This document shows positions 22,410 to 29,540 of a DNA stretch of 64,000 bases, piece after piece. The translations under genes and the position numbers were made by a program. Origin of the DNA: Rhodanobacter denitrificans. Its GTDB lineage: Bacteria; Pseudomonadota; Gammaproteobacteria; Xanthomonadales; Rhodanobacteraceae. Each line of letters starts with the position of its first letter. The first letter of the stretch is position 1. The notes below the pieces were generated by a model that was not told the origin of the DNA, did not search any database, and saw nothing but the letters and a program-made list of their open reading frames with translations. The stretch lies in assembly GCF_003335105.1 (NCBI RefSeq), contig NZ_QFWQ01000004.1:1-64000 (forward strand), in the 5' to 3' direction.

Positions 22410-24062
22410 TTACTTCCGCTCGGCGGCGCTGGCGTCGCGGATGCCGCGGAACTCGGAGTCCTTGCTCCAGTCCGGCCACTGGTCGGAATTCGCCAGCTGG
22501 CTGCCCACGGTATAGAGCAGCCGCAGGTCGCGCGCCATGCCGGTGAACGACCAGCTGGCCTGCCATTCGTCGGACGGCTGGTGGTAGTGCCTGGCGACGT
22601 ACTCGTCCTCCGCCGCCTTGCCGGCCTTCAGGCCGCCATTGCCCCAGTCGTTGCCGGAGCCGAACGAGATCGCCGGCACGCCGCGCTTGGCAAACGAGAA
22701 GTGATCGGAGCGGAAGAAATGGCCGGCTTCCGGCTTCGGGTCGGCGGTGTAGCTCATGCCGTACTGCTTCGCATCGGCGATCAGGTCGTCCAGCAGGCCC
22801 AGCTTGGCGCTGCCGGAAATGGTGAAGTTGCGTGCCGGGCCGTGCGGGTCGAGTGCGTCCATGTTGAGCACGCCGGCGGTGGTGGCCAGCGGGTACAGCG
22901 GATTGGCGGCGTAGTACTCGGAGCCGAGCAGGCCCTTTTCCTCGGCGGTGACGTTGAGGAATACCACCGAGCGCTCGGGACGCGGCCCCTGCGCGAAGGC
23001 GCGGCCGAGTTCGATCAGCGCGGCGGTGCCGGTGGCGTTGTCGACCGCGCCGTTGTAGATGCGGTCGCCCCTGGCGTCGGGCGCGCCGACGCCGAGGTGA
23101 TCCCAGTGTGCGCTGTAGATCACCGTCTGCTCCGGGTGCTTGCTGCCCTCGATGCGGCCGACGATGTTGTGCGAGGTGATCACGCTCTTGTCGACCTTGA
23201 AGCTGGCAGACAGGCTCTCGCCCCTCAGCGTCACCGGCTTGAACGCGCGCGTCTGCGCCTGTTTCTTCAGCGCGTCGAAGTCCAGCCCGGCGTGCTTGAA
23301 CATCGCGACCGCCAGGTCGCGCTGGATCCACGCTTCCAGCTGCGGATGCACGGCGGCCGGCTGGTCGCGCACGATGTCGAACATCGTGTTGATGTTGGAA
23401 TTCTTCACCGTGGCCCAGCCGTACGAGGCCGGTGCGGTCTCATGCACGATCAGCACGCCCAGCGCGCCCTTGCGCGCGGCTTCCTCGTACTTGTAGGTCC
23501 AGCGGCCGTAGTAGGTCATCGCCTTGCCGCCGAAATCGCCCACGCCGGTCTCGAAATCCGGGTCGTTGATCAGCACCACGGCGATCTTGCCGTGCAGGTC
23601 GACGCCCTTGAAATCGTCCCAATGCCGCTCCGGCGCCTCGACGCCGTAGCCGACGAACACCAGCGGCGCATCGGCGATCGCCACCGCGGTGGAGCCATCC
23701 ATCGGAGCGCGCACCGCGATCTGCTCGCCCTGGGTCAACGCCTCGCGCTTGTCGCCGAGCGCGAGCGTGAGCTTCGGCGCACCGACGATCTCGCTGCGGA
23801 GCAGCGGCACCGCCTGGGTCCAGCTGCGCTTGCCGTCCTTGAGGTCGCCGCCGGGCTGCAGGCCCGCGGCCTTCATCTGCGCCACCACGTAGTCGATGGT
23901 CTTCGCCTCGGCCGGCGTGGCCGGGCCGCGACCCTCGAACGCGTCCGAGGCGAGTGTCTTCACGTCCGCCGACAGGCGCTCGGGGCTGAAGGTCGGGGCA
24001 TCGGTTGCCTGCGCGGCGGCGCAGGCGGACATGATCAGGGCGCACAGGAGCAGTCGCTTCAC
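22410..24062 (-). CDS. secreted M28-family metallopeptidase with PA domain
   Basis: A 550-aa aminopeptidase-like protein with a signal peptide (1-19, cleavage near AQA). A protease-associated insert spans about residues 130-215. The di-zinc peptidase domain shows H319 (SAHWDHLG), the bridging D341 (GAVDNATG) and the E374-E375 pair (TAEEKG), the usual M28 ligand and base set. It would release N-terminal residues from peptides in the periplasm or outside. It is monocistronic as far as I can see and convergent with the esterase gene. No link to the sugar locus is needed. Confidence 0.9.
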   Translation of the reverse strand: MKRLLLCALIMSACAAAQATDAPTFSPERLSADVKTLASDAFEGRGPATPAEAKTIDYVVAQMKAAGLQPGGDLKDGKRSWTQAVPLLRSEIVGAPKLTLALGDKREALTQGEQIAVRAPMDGSTAVAIADAPLVFVGYGVEAPERHWDDFKGVDLHGKIAVVLINDPDFETGVGDFGGKAMTYYGRWTYKYEEAARKGALGVLIVHETAPASYGWATVKNSNINTMFDIVRDQPAAVHPQLEAWIQRDLAVAMFKHAGLDFDALKKQAQTRAFKPVTLRGESLSASFKVDKSVITSHNIVGRIEGSKHPEQTVIYSAHWDHLGVGAPDARGDRIYNGAVDNATGTAALIELGRAFAQGPRPERSVVFLNVTAEEKGLLGSEYYAANPLYPLATTAGVLNMDALDPHGPARNFTISGSAKLGLLDDLIADAKQYGMSYTADPKPEAGHFFRSDHFSFAKRGVPAISFGSGNDWGNGGLKAGKAAEDEYVARHYHQPSDEWQASWSFTGMARDLRLLYTVGSQLANSDQWPDWSKDSEFRGIRDASAAERK

Positions 24063-24167
24063 GGGCAGTCACCAGTCGGGGATGAAGGGTCCGCCGATAG
24101 TAGTCAGTCCGGTGGTGCCGGTCCATTCGCGCACCGGCGACCGCGCCGTGCGGTGCCCGCTGCGTCT

Positions 24168-24470
24168 TCAATCGCTGTCCTTGCCCTCGACGGAGTTTTC
24201 CAGGAGCTGGCCGGTCACCGCATCGATGCCGACCTCATGGGTGGCGTTGCCGTTCGCGATGTCGAACGAATAGCGCAGGCCGCTGCCTCCCTTCTCCTTT
24301 TCCAGCTCTTCCTTGACGATCTTTCCCGGATAGGCCTTGAGTGCGATTTCGCGCGCCTGTGGCAACTTGACCCGGGCGTGGGTCTCCGATGGGGTGGCCG
24401 GTGTGGCGTTGGCGGCGAAGGCGCCCGCGGCCAGGCCGGTGGAGGCAAGCATGCAGAGGAGTTTCTTCAT
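24168..24470 (-). CDS. small exported PepSY-domain protein
   Basis: 100 aa. The ATG at 24470 has AGGAA seven bases upstream and gives a signal peptide (MKKLLCMLASTGLAAGAFA). The rest is one PepSY unit: an ARE-I-A-L helix, a basic-acidic turn and a strand set ending in HEVGIDAVTGQLLE. PepSY proteins sit in the periplasm and are often targets of two-component systems; inhibition of proteases is proposed for some. Transcribed away from the GT9 gene, with paired 11-bp-spaced repeats between them that suggest OmpR-type control. Confidence 0.85.
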   Translation of the reverse strand: MKKLLCMLASTGLAAGAFAANATPATPSETHARVKLPQAREIALKAYPGKIVKEELEKEKGGSGLRYSFDIANGNATHEVGIDAVTGQLLENSVEGKDSD

Positions 24471-24522
24471 GTCGATTCCTGCAGTAGGCGGCGGGCGTCG
24501 CCGCACGACCTTTTTGCCTCAG

Positions 24523-24582
24523 TTCACTTAGCGCGTGCTTAGGGATCGGCGGCCGGTGAAATCTAAGTGTTGGCTAAGTGAA
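24523..24582. promoter_or_regulatory. mirrored 11-bp-spaced direct repeats (OmpR/PhoP-type site)
   Basis: CTTAG occurs at 24527 and 24538 (11-bp step), and CTAAG at 24563 and 24574 (11-bp step). The outer ends form a perfect inverted pair, TTCACTTAGC (24523-24532) and GCTAAGTGAA (24573-24582). Direct half-sites one helical turn apart are the standard target of OmpR-family response regulators. The mirrored pairs would serve the two divergent genes, PepSY and GT9. Confidence 0.65.
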
Positions 24583-24626
24583 TCCGGCTAGTATGGCGCC
24601 ATCCCCATGGGGCCTGGTGCGCGCAA

Positions 24627-25817
24627 ATGGTTCCATCCGCTTTGCTTCCGCAAGATGCTCCCGCTCCCCCGCGCATCGCCTCGCGGTGGCGGGATGTCTT
24701 TCGGCGCCGGGTCCTTTCGTTGTTTCTGGGGCGTCTGTTCGCGGCTGTCGAGCGCCAGTTGTGCGAGCCGGGCCAGCTGCCGGCGCGGGGAATCCACCGC
24801 ATCCTGATCTGCCGGCCCAACCACCGGCTCGGCAACGCGATCCTGGTCAGCCCGCTGCTCGCGGAGGTCGAGGCGCTCTATCCGGGCGCCGAAATCGATC
24901 TCGTCGTCGGCGGCGAGGCGGCCAGCCACCTGTTCGCGAACCGTTTCCAGGTCCGCCGGATATTCAGCCTGCCGCGGAAGATCGCGCGGCACCTCTGGCG
25001 CACGAGGGGGCTGTTGCGGGAGCTGCGGCGGAATTCCTACGACCTGGCCATCGACAGCAGCCAGGGTTCGCAGTCGGGCCGCTTGCTGCTGCTGATGGTC
25101 AAGGCCCGCTTCAAGCTGGGGTTTCCCGACCCGGAGACCAAGCCCGGATCGGCGTGGCACGGCTTGCCTTGTCCCGACCACCTGGCCCAGCGAGGCGTAT
25201 TCCTGCTGCGCGCGGCGCGGGGGCAGGAGCAGGGCCGTCCATACCCTCCGCTCAACCTGGATTTGTCGGACGGCGAGAAGCAGCAGGCGCGACGGGCATT
25301 GGCGAACATTCTCGGCACGTCGCCGTTGCTGCCGGCCGGACGCACGATCGTCGGCATCTTCGCCAACGCCACCGGCGCCAAGTGCTACGGCGAGGATTGG
25401 TGGCAGCGCTTCGTCGGCGCGCTGATGGAGCAGCGGCCGGACGTGCTGCTCGTCGACGTGCTGGCAGAGCATGGCAGGTCGCAGCTGGGCGGGGACTTCG
25501 CCCCGTACTACACGCGCGACCTGCGTCGCCTTGCCTCGATGGTGGCGAACATGGACGGCTTCATCAGCGCCGATTGCGGCGTGATGCACCTGGCGGCCGC
25601 CAGCGGAACGCCGACGCTGGGCCTGTTCTCCGTCACCGCTCCGTCGAAATATGCGCCCTACGGTGGACTCAATGGAGCCATCGATACCCATGGCATGAGC
25701 GCCGCCGAGGTCGCCGGCATGGCGGCCGACTGGCTCGGCGGGGTAGTGCCTGCCGCGCAGCCGCAGCCAGCCGTGCCGTCGATGCGCGACGGTGCAGCCT
25801 TTCCGTTTCGCGGATGA
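24627..25817 (+). CDS. GT9 glycosyltransferase (LPS heptosyltransferase family)
   Basis: 396 aa, cytoplasmic or membrane-peripheral. The N-terminal half has the GT9 pattern RILICRPNHRLGNAILVSPLL (about 58-78), and the C-terminal half the nucleotide-sugar site (GIFANATGAKCYGEDWW, then FISADCGVMHLAAASGTPTLGLFS). Members add heptose or other sugars to the LPS core or related glycans. The acceptor here is unknown. No other LPS genes are adjacent. Divergent from the PepSY gene and possibly co-controlled through the repeats at 24523-24582, which would fit envelope remodelling. Confidence 0.85.
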   Translation: MVPSALLPQDAPAPPRIASRWRDVFRRRVLSLFLGRLFAAVERQLCEPGQLPARGIHRILICRPNHRLGNAILVSPLLAEVEALYPGAEIDLVVGGEAASHLFANRFQVRRIFSLPRKIARHLWRTRGLLRELRRNSYDLAIDSSQGSQSGRLLLLMVKARFKLGFPDPETKPGSAWHGLPCPDHLAQRGVFLLRAARGQEQGRPYPPLNLDLSDGEKQQARRALANILGTSPLLPAGRTIVGIFANATGAKCYGEDWWQRFVGALMEQRPDVLLVDVLAEHGRSQLGGDFAPYYTRDLRRLASMVANMDGFISADCGVMHLAAASGTPTLGLFSVTAPSKYAPYGGLNGAIDTHGMSAAEVAGMAADWLGGVVPAAQPQPAVPSMRDGAAFPFRG

Positions 25818-25877
25818 GCCGGCGGGCGCGCCGGATCGCCGGTGTGCCCGCCGCGCAGGTCGTCCGCCCGCCGCAGG

Positions 25878-26312
25878 CTAGTCGATGCCGATCACCTTGC
25901 CGCTGCGGGGGTCGACCTTCAGCCTGACGTGGTTGCCGGAGGCATTGTCGGCCTTGGCCTTCCACATGCCGTCGCGAAAATCCAGGTCGTGCACGTGCGT
26001 ATAGCCCTGGGTTCCCAGTGCTGCGCGCACGTCCTGTTCGCTCAGCCGCGATACCTGCTCGTCGGGGTAGATCTCGCCGCTCTTCGCGTCGATGCGCAAG
26101 TCGACGCGATCGCCGTTGGCGCTCTTCGCCTTGGTGTACCACATGCCCTGCTTGAACTTCAGGTCATGCACCTTGGTGTAGCCCTCCGCAGTGAGCTTGT
26201 CGTGCACCTGCGGCTCGGTGAGCGCCTGCTGGGCCAGGGCGATGCCGGAGACTCCCTGTGCCAGCGTCCCCAGCGCCAGCGCAAGAGTCAGTGAAGTGAG
26301 CTTGTTGGTCAT
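25878..26312 (-). CDS. exported protein with two PepSY-like repeats
   Basis: 144 aa. The ATG at 26312 follows a GAGGAG ribosome site and gives a signal peptide (cleavage near ALAQ, residue 28). Two similar units of about 55 residues follow: LTEPQVHDKLTAEGYTKVHDLKF... and LSEQDVRAALGTQGYTHVHDLDF..., each ending in a VDxRSGxx-type strand. Such paired PepSY-like proteins are periplasmic with no proven function. The gene stands alone, between the convergent GT9 gene and the arsenic operon. Confidence 0.82.
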   Translation of the reverse strand: MTNKLTSLTLALALGTLAQGVSGIALAQQALTEPQVHDKLTAEGYTKVHDLKFKQGMWYTKAKSANGDRVDLRIDAKSGEIYPDEQVSRLSEQDVRAALGTQGYTHVHDLDFRDGMWKAKADNASGNHVRLKVDPRSGKVIGID

Positions 26313-26526
26313 GGGGCGCTCCTCGTTGTGTGGAAGCCCGAGTCTTGGAGCGTTCCGACCAACGTCCGATGAATAGGCCGACCGGAACCCGCGCCCGTTC
26401 AGCTGCATTCGCGGCGTATGCGGCCCATTGCCCGGCGTTTCGCGGGTTTTCCGCGAGTAACGCCATCGCGAGCGGCTTTGCGACCGCCGACGGCCGCGCT
26501 GGTGCGTCGGCGTGCGCCGCGCCGGC

Positions 26527-27591
26527 TCAGGCGTGTTGGCGATCGAACCAGGTGGCGCTGCGGTTGACGATGTGCACCACCGACAGCATCACCGGCACCT
26601 CGACCAGCACGCCGACCACGGTGGCCAGCGCCGCGCCCGAGCGCAGGCCGAACAGGCTGATCGCGGCTGCCACCGCCAGCTCGAAGAAGTTGCTGGCCCC
26701 GATCAGTGCGGCCGGGCCGGCCACGCAATGCGGCACCTTGAGCCGGCGACCGAGACCGTAGGCGATGCCGGCGTTGAGATACACCTGGATCACGATCGGC
26801 ACCGCCAGCAGCGCGATCACCAGCGGCTGCGCGAGGATCGCCTCGCCCTGGAAGCCGAACAGCAGCACCAGCGTGGCCAGCAGCGCGGCGGTGGACCATG
26901 GGTCGATACGGCGCAGCAGCGCTTCCAGCGCATGCGGCCCGCGCCGGCGCAGCAGCCAAACGCGCCAGAGCTGGGCCACGACCACTGGCACCACGATGTA
27001 CAGCAGCACCGAGAGCAGCAAGGTGCCCCACGGCACGCGGATCGACGCCACGCCCAGCAGCAGGGCCACGATCGGCGCGAAGGCGACGATCATGATGGTG
27101 TCGTTGAGTGCCACCTGGGCCAGCGTGAAGTTCGCGTCGCCGCCGCACAGCCGCGACCACACGAACACCATCGCCGTGCATGGCGCCGCGGCCAGCAGGA
27201 TCAGGCCCGCAATGTAGGCGTCGTGCTGTTCCGCCGGCAGCCACGCGGCGAACACGTGGCGGACGAACAGCCAGCCCAGCAGCGCCATCGAGAACGGCTT
27301 GATCGCCCAGTTCACCAGCAGGGTGATGCCGATGCCGCGCGCCTGGCGGCGCACGCCGGCCAGCTGCGCGAAGTCGACCTTCAGCAGCATCGGCACGATC
27401 ATCAGCCACACCAGCGCGGCGACCGGCAGGTTGACGTGCTGCAGCTCGATCGCCGCCAGCATCTCGAACGCCGCCGGCAGGACATGCCCCAGCGCGATGC
27501 CGGCGGCGATGCACAACGCTACCCAGACGCTCAGATAGCGCGCGAAGAAGCCAAGTTGCGCCGGTGCCGGCGCCGCGAGCTCAGCGTTCAT
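26527..27591 (-). CDS. acr3: ACR3-family arsenite efflux transporter
   Basis: A 354-aa inner-membrane protein with about 10 hydrophobic segments. It expels arsenite [As(III)] using the proton gradient. The conserved cysteine of the family is C138 in LAAAPCTAMVFVW, and the early segment WVALCIAAGIALG is typical. It is the last gene of the arsR-arsI-arsC-acr3 operon and its start overlaps the arsC stop by 11 bp, so synthesis is coupled. Together with ArsC it gives arsenate and arsenite resistance. Confidence 0.93.
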   Translation of the reverse strand: MNAELAAPAPAQLGFFARYLSVWVALCIAAGIALGHVLPAAFEMLAAIELQHVNLPVAALVWLMIVPMLLKVDFAQLAGVRRQARGIGITLLVNWAIKPFSMALLGWLFVRHVFAAWLPAEQHDAYIAGLILLAAAPCTAMVFVWSRLCGGDANFTLAQVALNDTIMIVAFAPIVALLLGVASIRVPWGTLLLSVLLYIVVPVVVAQLWRVWLLRRRGPHALEALLRRIDPWSTAALLATLVLLFGFQGEAILAQPLVIALLAVPIVIQVYLNAGIAYGLGRRLKVPHCVAGPAALIGASNFFELAVAAAISLFGLRSGAALATVVGVLVEVPVMLSVVHIVNRSATWFDRQHA

Positions 27592-28096
27592 CCGCAGCCG
27601 CCGTCTGGCCGATGGCGCGCAGCTGCTGCTGCAGGGCGAGCCGGTCGAGCTTCTCCAGCGGCAATGCCAGCAGCAGGTCGATGCGCCTGCGCAGCCTCAG
27701 CCAGGCCGCCTCGAACGCGCGCCGACGCGCCTCCTCGTCGCCTTCGGCCGCCACCGGGTCGGGCACGCCCCAGTGCGCGGTCACCGGCTGGCCGGGCCAC
27801 ACCGGGCAGACCTCGCCGGCGGCGTTGTCGCAGACCGTGATCACCATGTCGATCGCCGGCGCGCCCGGTTGCGCGAACTCGTCCCAGCTCTTGCTGCGCA
27901 GCGGCGCGTGGTAGCCGAAGGCCTGCGCCAGCTCGGCGGCGGGCGGCTGCACCTTGCCGCTGGGGAAGCTGCCGGCGCTGAAGGCCTTGAAGCGGCCGTC
28001 GCCGAGCACGTTGAGCATGGCCTCGGCCATCACGCTGCGCGCGGAGTTGCCGGTGCACAGGAACAGCACGTTGTACGGAGGAGCGTGCATGTCCAT
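27581..28096 (-). CDS. arsC: arsenate reductase, low-molecular-weight phosphatase type
   Basis: 171 aa. It reduces arsenate to arsenite in the cytoplasm. The P-loop CTGNSARS starts at C14, followed by the AEAMLNVLG helix. Cysteines C88 and C94 (VCDNAAGEVCP) form the redox relay of thioredoxin-coupled ArsC, and DPVA supplies the general-acid Asp. ATG at 28096 directly follows the arsI stop (28100-28098); an ATG two codons later is equally possible. Longer starts would run through arsI and are rejected. Confidence 0.93.
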   Translation of the reverse strand: MDMHAPPYNVLFLCTGNSARSVMAEAMLNVLGDGRFKAFSAGSFPSGKVQPPAAELAQAFGYHAPLRSKSWDEFAQPGAPAIDMVITVCDNAAGEVCPVWPGQPVTAHWGVPDPVAAEGDEEARRRAFEAAWLRLRRRIDLLLALPLEKLDRLALQQQLRAIGQTAAADER

Positions 28097-28097
28097 C

Positions 28098-28568
28098 TCA
28101 GCAGCAGTTCGCGGCCGGGCCGCAGCAGGCGGCAGCGGAATCGCCGGAGGGCGCCGGGCCGCAGCAGGCGGCGCCGCTTTCCTGTGCCGCGCCGGCATAC
28201 GTGGTGGCTTCGCCATGGGTGCGGAAACTTTCCCAGCGCACGCCCTGCGGATCCTCCGCCCAGAACTTGTCCGAGCGTGCGTAGCAGCAGGTGGTGGCGC
28301 GTTCGGCCAGCGCGACCGCATCGGCCGCCTGCAGCCGGGCGCCGATCGCGGCGAGCTCGGCGTCGTCCTCGGCCTGCACGCCGAGATGGTCCACGCCGGC
28401 CTGGCGGCCGCGCTGCGAGATGGCGAAATTGACGCGCGGATCGTCCAGCATCCACTTCGCGTAGTCCGGCTTCAGCACGCTCGGCGCGACGCCGAACAGC
28501 GTGGTGTAGAAACGGATGCTGCGGTCGAGCTGATCGACGTTCACGTGCACGTGGAAGCGTTTCATCAT
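28098..28568 (-). CDS. arsI: ArsI-type C-As lyase (VOC-fold dioxygenase)
   Basis: 156 aa. ArsI cleaves the carbon-arsenic bond of trivalent methylarsenite or aromatic arsenicals using Fe(II) and O2. The vicinal cysteine pair that binds As(III) is C94-C95 (TTCCYA). Metal ligands fit an N-terminal His (FHVHV), H61 (DHLG) and E113 (RWESF). Residues 133-156 form an extra tail with three Cys pairs, two of them CCGPA. The ATG at 28568 overlaps the arsR stop (ATGA). Cadmium-inducible CadI relatives lack this full set, so ArsI is preferred. Confidence 0.88.
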   Translation of the reverse strand: MMKRFHVHVNVDQLDRSIRFYTTLFGVAPSVLKPDYAKWMLDDPRVNFAISQRGRQAGVDHLGVQAEDDAELAAIGARLQAADAVALAERATTCCYARSDKFWAEDPQGVRWESFRTHGEATTYAGAAQESGAACCGPAPSGDSAAACCGPAANCC

Positions 28569-28903
28569 TTTCTCCGGGTGGGTCGGCAGGTGGAGGCCGG
28601 CACGCAACCCGCGGTGGCCGAGCCTGCGCAGCAGCTCTCGGTGAGGAAGCCGAGCAGGTCGTTCATCTGCAGATAGTTCGCGCGGCACTGGATCACCCGT
28701 CCCCGCCGCTCGTCGCCGACCAGGCCGGCGCGCCTGAGGACATGCAGATGGTTCGTCAGCGTCGCGCCGGCCAGACCGGTCGCGGCGGCCAGCTCGCCCA
28801 CGGCCATCCCTTCTTCGCCAGCCTGCACCAGCAGGCGGAACAGGGTCAGGCGGTGCTCCTGGGCGAGTGCGTTGAGACAGGCGAGGGCATCTATTGATTC
28901 CAT
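28565..28903 (-). CDS. arsR: ArsR-family As(III)-responsive repressor
   Basis: 112 aa winged-helix repressor: the recognition helix lies in LAGATLTNHLHVLRRAGLV and the wing in GRVIQCRANY. There is no N-terminal CVC; instead a C-terminal group SCCAG...GC (about residues 91-99) would bind As(III), as in the Acidithiobacillus type of ArsR. It controls the operon it heads. An operator dyad lies immediately upstream, over the ribosome site. Confidence 0.9.
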   Translation of the reverse strand: MESIDALACLNALAQEHRLTLFRLLVQAGEEGMAVGELAAATGLAGATLTNHLHVLRRAGLVGDERRGRVIQCRANYLQMNDLLGFLTESCCAGSATAGCVPASTCRPTRRK

Positions 28904-28904
28904 G

Positions 28905-28922
28905 TTTCCAGAATTATGGAAA
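28905..28922. promoter_or_regulatory. ArsR operator dyad
   Basis: TTTCCA (28905-28910) and TGGAAA (28917-28922) form a 6-bp inverted repeat around GAATTA, in an AT-rich stretch directly before the arsR ATG. Binding here would block both the promoter and the start region. The GGAA of the second arm probably doubles as the ribosome site. Confidence 0.65.
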
Positions 28923-29006
28923 TAAATATCTAAGTCAACGTCCAGTCACAAGAGTCGCACGCCGGTTGGTTATAGTTCGGCCTGGTCCACAGGGGACGAG
29001 TTTTCG

Positions 29007-29540
29007 ATGAGTGATCGTGGTCAAGCAACGCCGAGCCAATCCGGTGATCGCACGCCGGGGCCGCAGGGCACCCGGATTTTTTCCACCGAGGCCTTGCGGC
29101 AATACGCCAGTGATGCGCAGGAGGGGCAGGCGGGCCGGATCAGTGCGCACGAACCGGTGCTGGAAGGCAGCAGCCACGGCTTCGTGGGGCGCCGCTTCGT
29201 GCTTCGCCCGGGCCGGCACACCATCGGTCGCCGGGTCGACAACGAGATCGTCGTCGACGACCTGAGCGTGTCCGGTTGCCACGCCTGGATCACCAACCAG
29301 CAGGGCCACTGCGTCATCATGAACACGCTGTCCACCAACGGCACGTTCGTGAACGACCGGCGCATCCACGAGGTGGTCCTGCGTCATGGCGACCACGTCA
29401 GGCTGGGGCAGGTCGAGTTCGTGTTCCTCACCCGCGAGCACGGCAAGCGGGTCGACGCATCCTGGCGCCGGATCGCCGGCATCGCAGTGGCATTGGCCGG
29501 GCTCGGCGCGATCGCCTGGTGGGTGCTCGGGTCGCCGTGA
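29007..29540 (+). CDS. FHA-domain protein with C-terminal membrane anchor
   Basis: 177 aa. An N-terminal disordered part of about 55 residues is followed by an FHA phosphothreonine-binding domain (about 60-140) with its conserved features GRHTIGRRVDNEIV, SVSGCHAWI and NGTFVN. A single membrane segment lies at the C-terminus (GIAVALAGLGAIAWWVLG). The Thr/Ser-rich N-terminus could carry the phosphosite. It is coupled to the kinase gene by a GTGA overlap, so it is the likely substrate or docking partner of that kinase at the inner membrane. Confidence 0.88.
   Translation: MSDRGQATPSQSGDRTPGPQGTRIFSTEALRQYASDAQEGQAGRISAHEPVLEGSSHGFVGRRFVLRPGRHTIGRRVDNEIVVDDLSVSGCHAWITNQQGHCVIMNTLSTNGTFVNDRRIHEVVLRHGDHVRLGQVEFVFLTREHGKRVDASWRRIAGIAVALAGLGAIAWWVLGSP

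Noticed and set aside
22332-24542. Plus-strand frame of 736 codons opposite the M28 peptidase
   Set aside because: Antisense to a clear peptidase and PepSY gene; composition shows no real protein signature.
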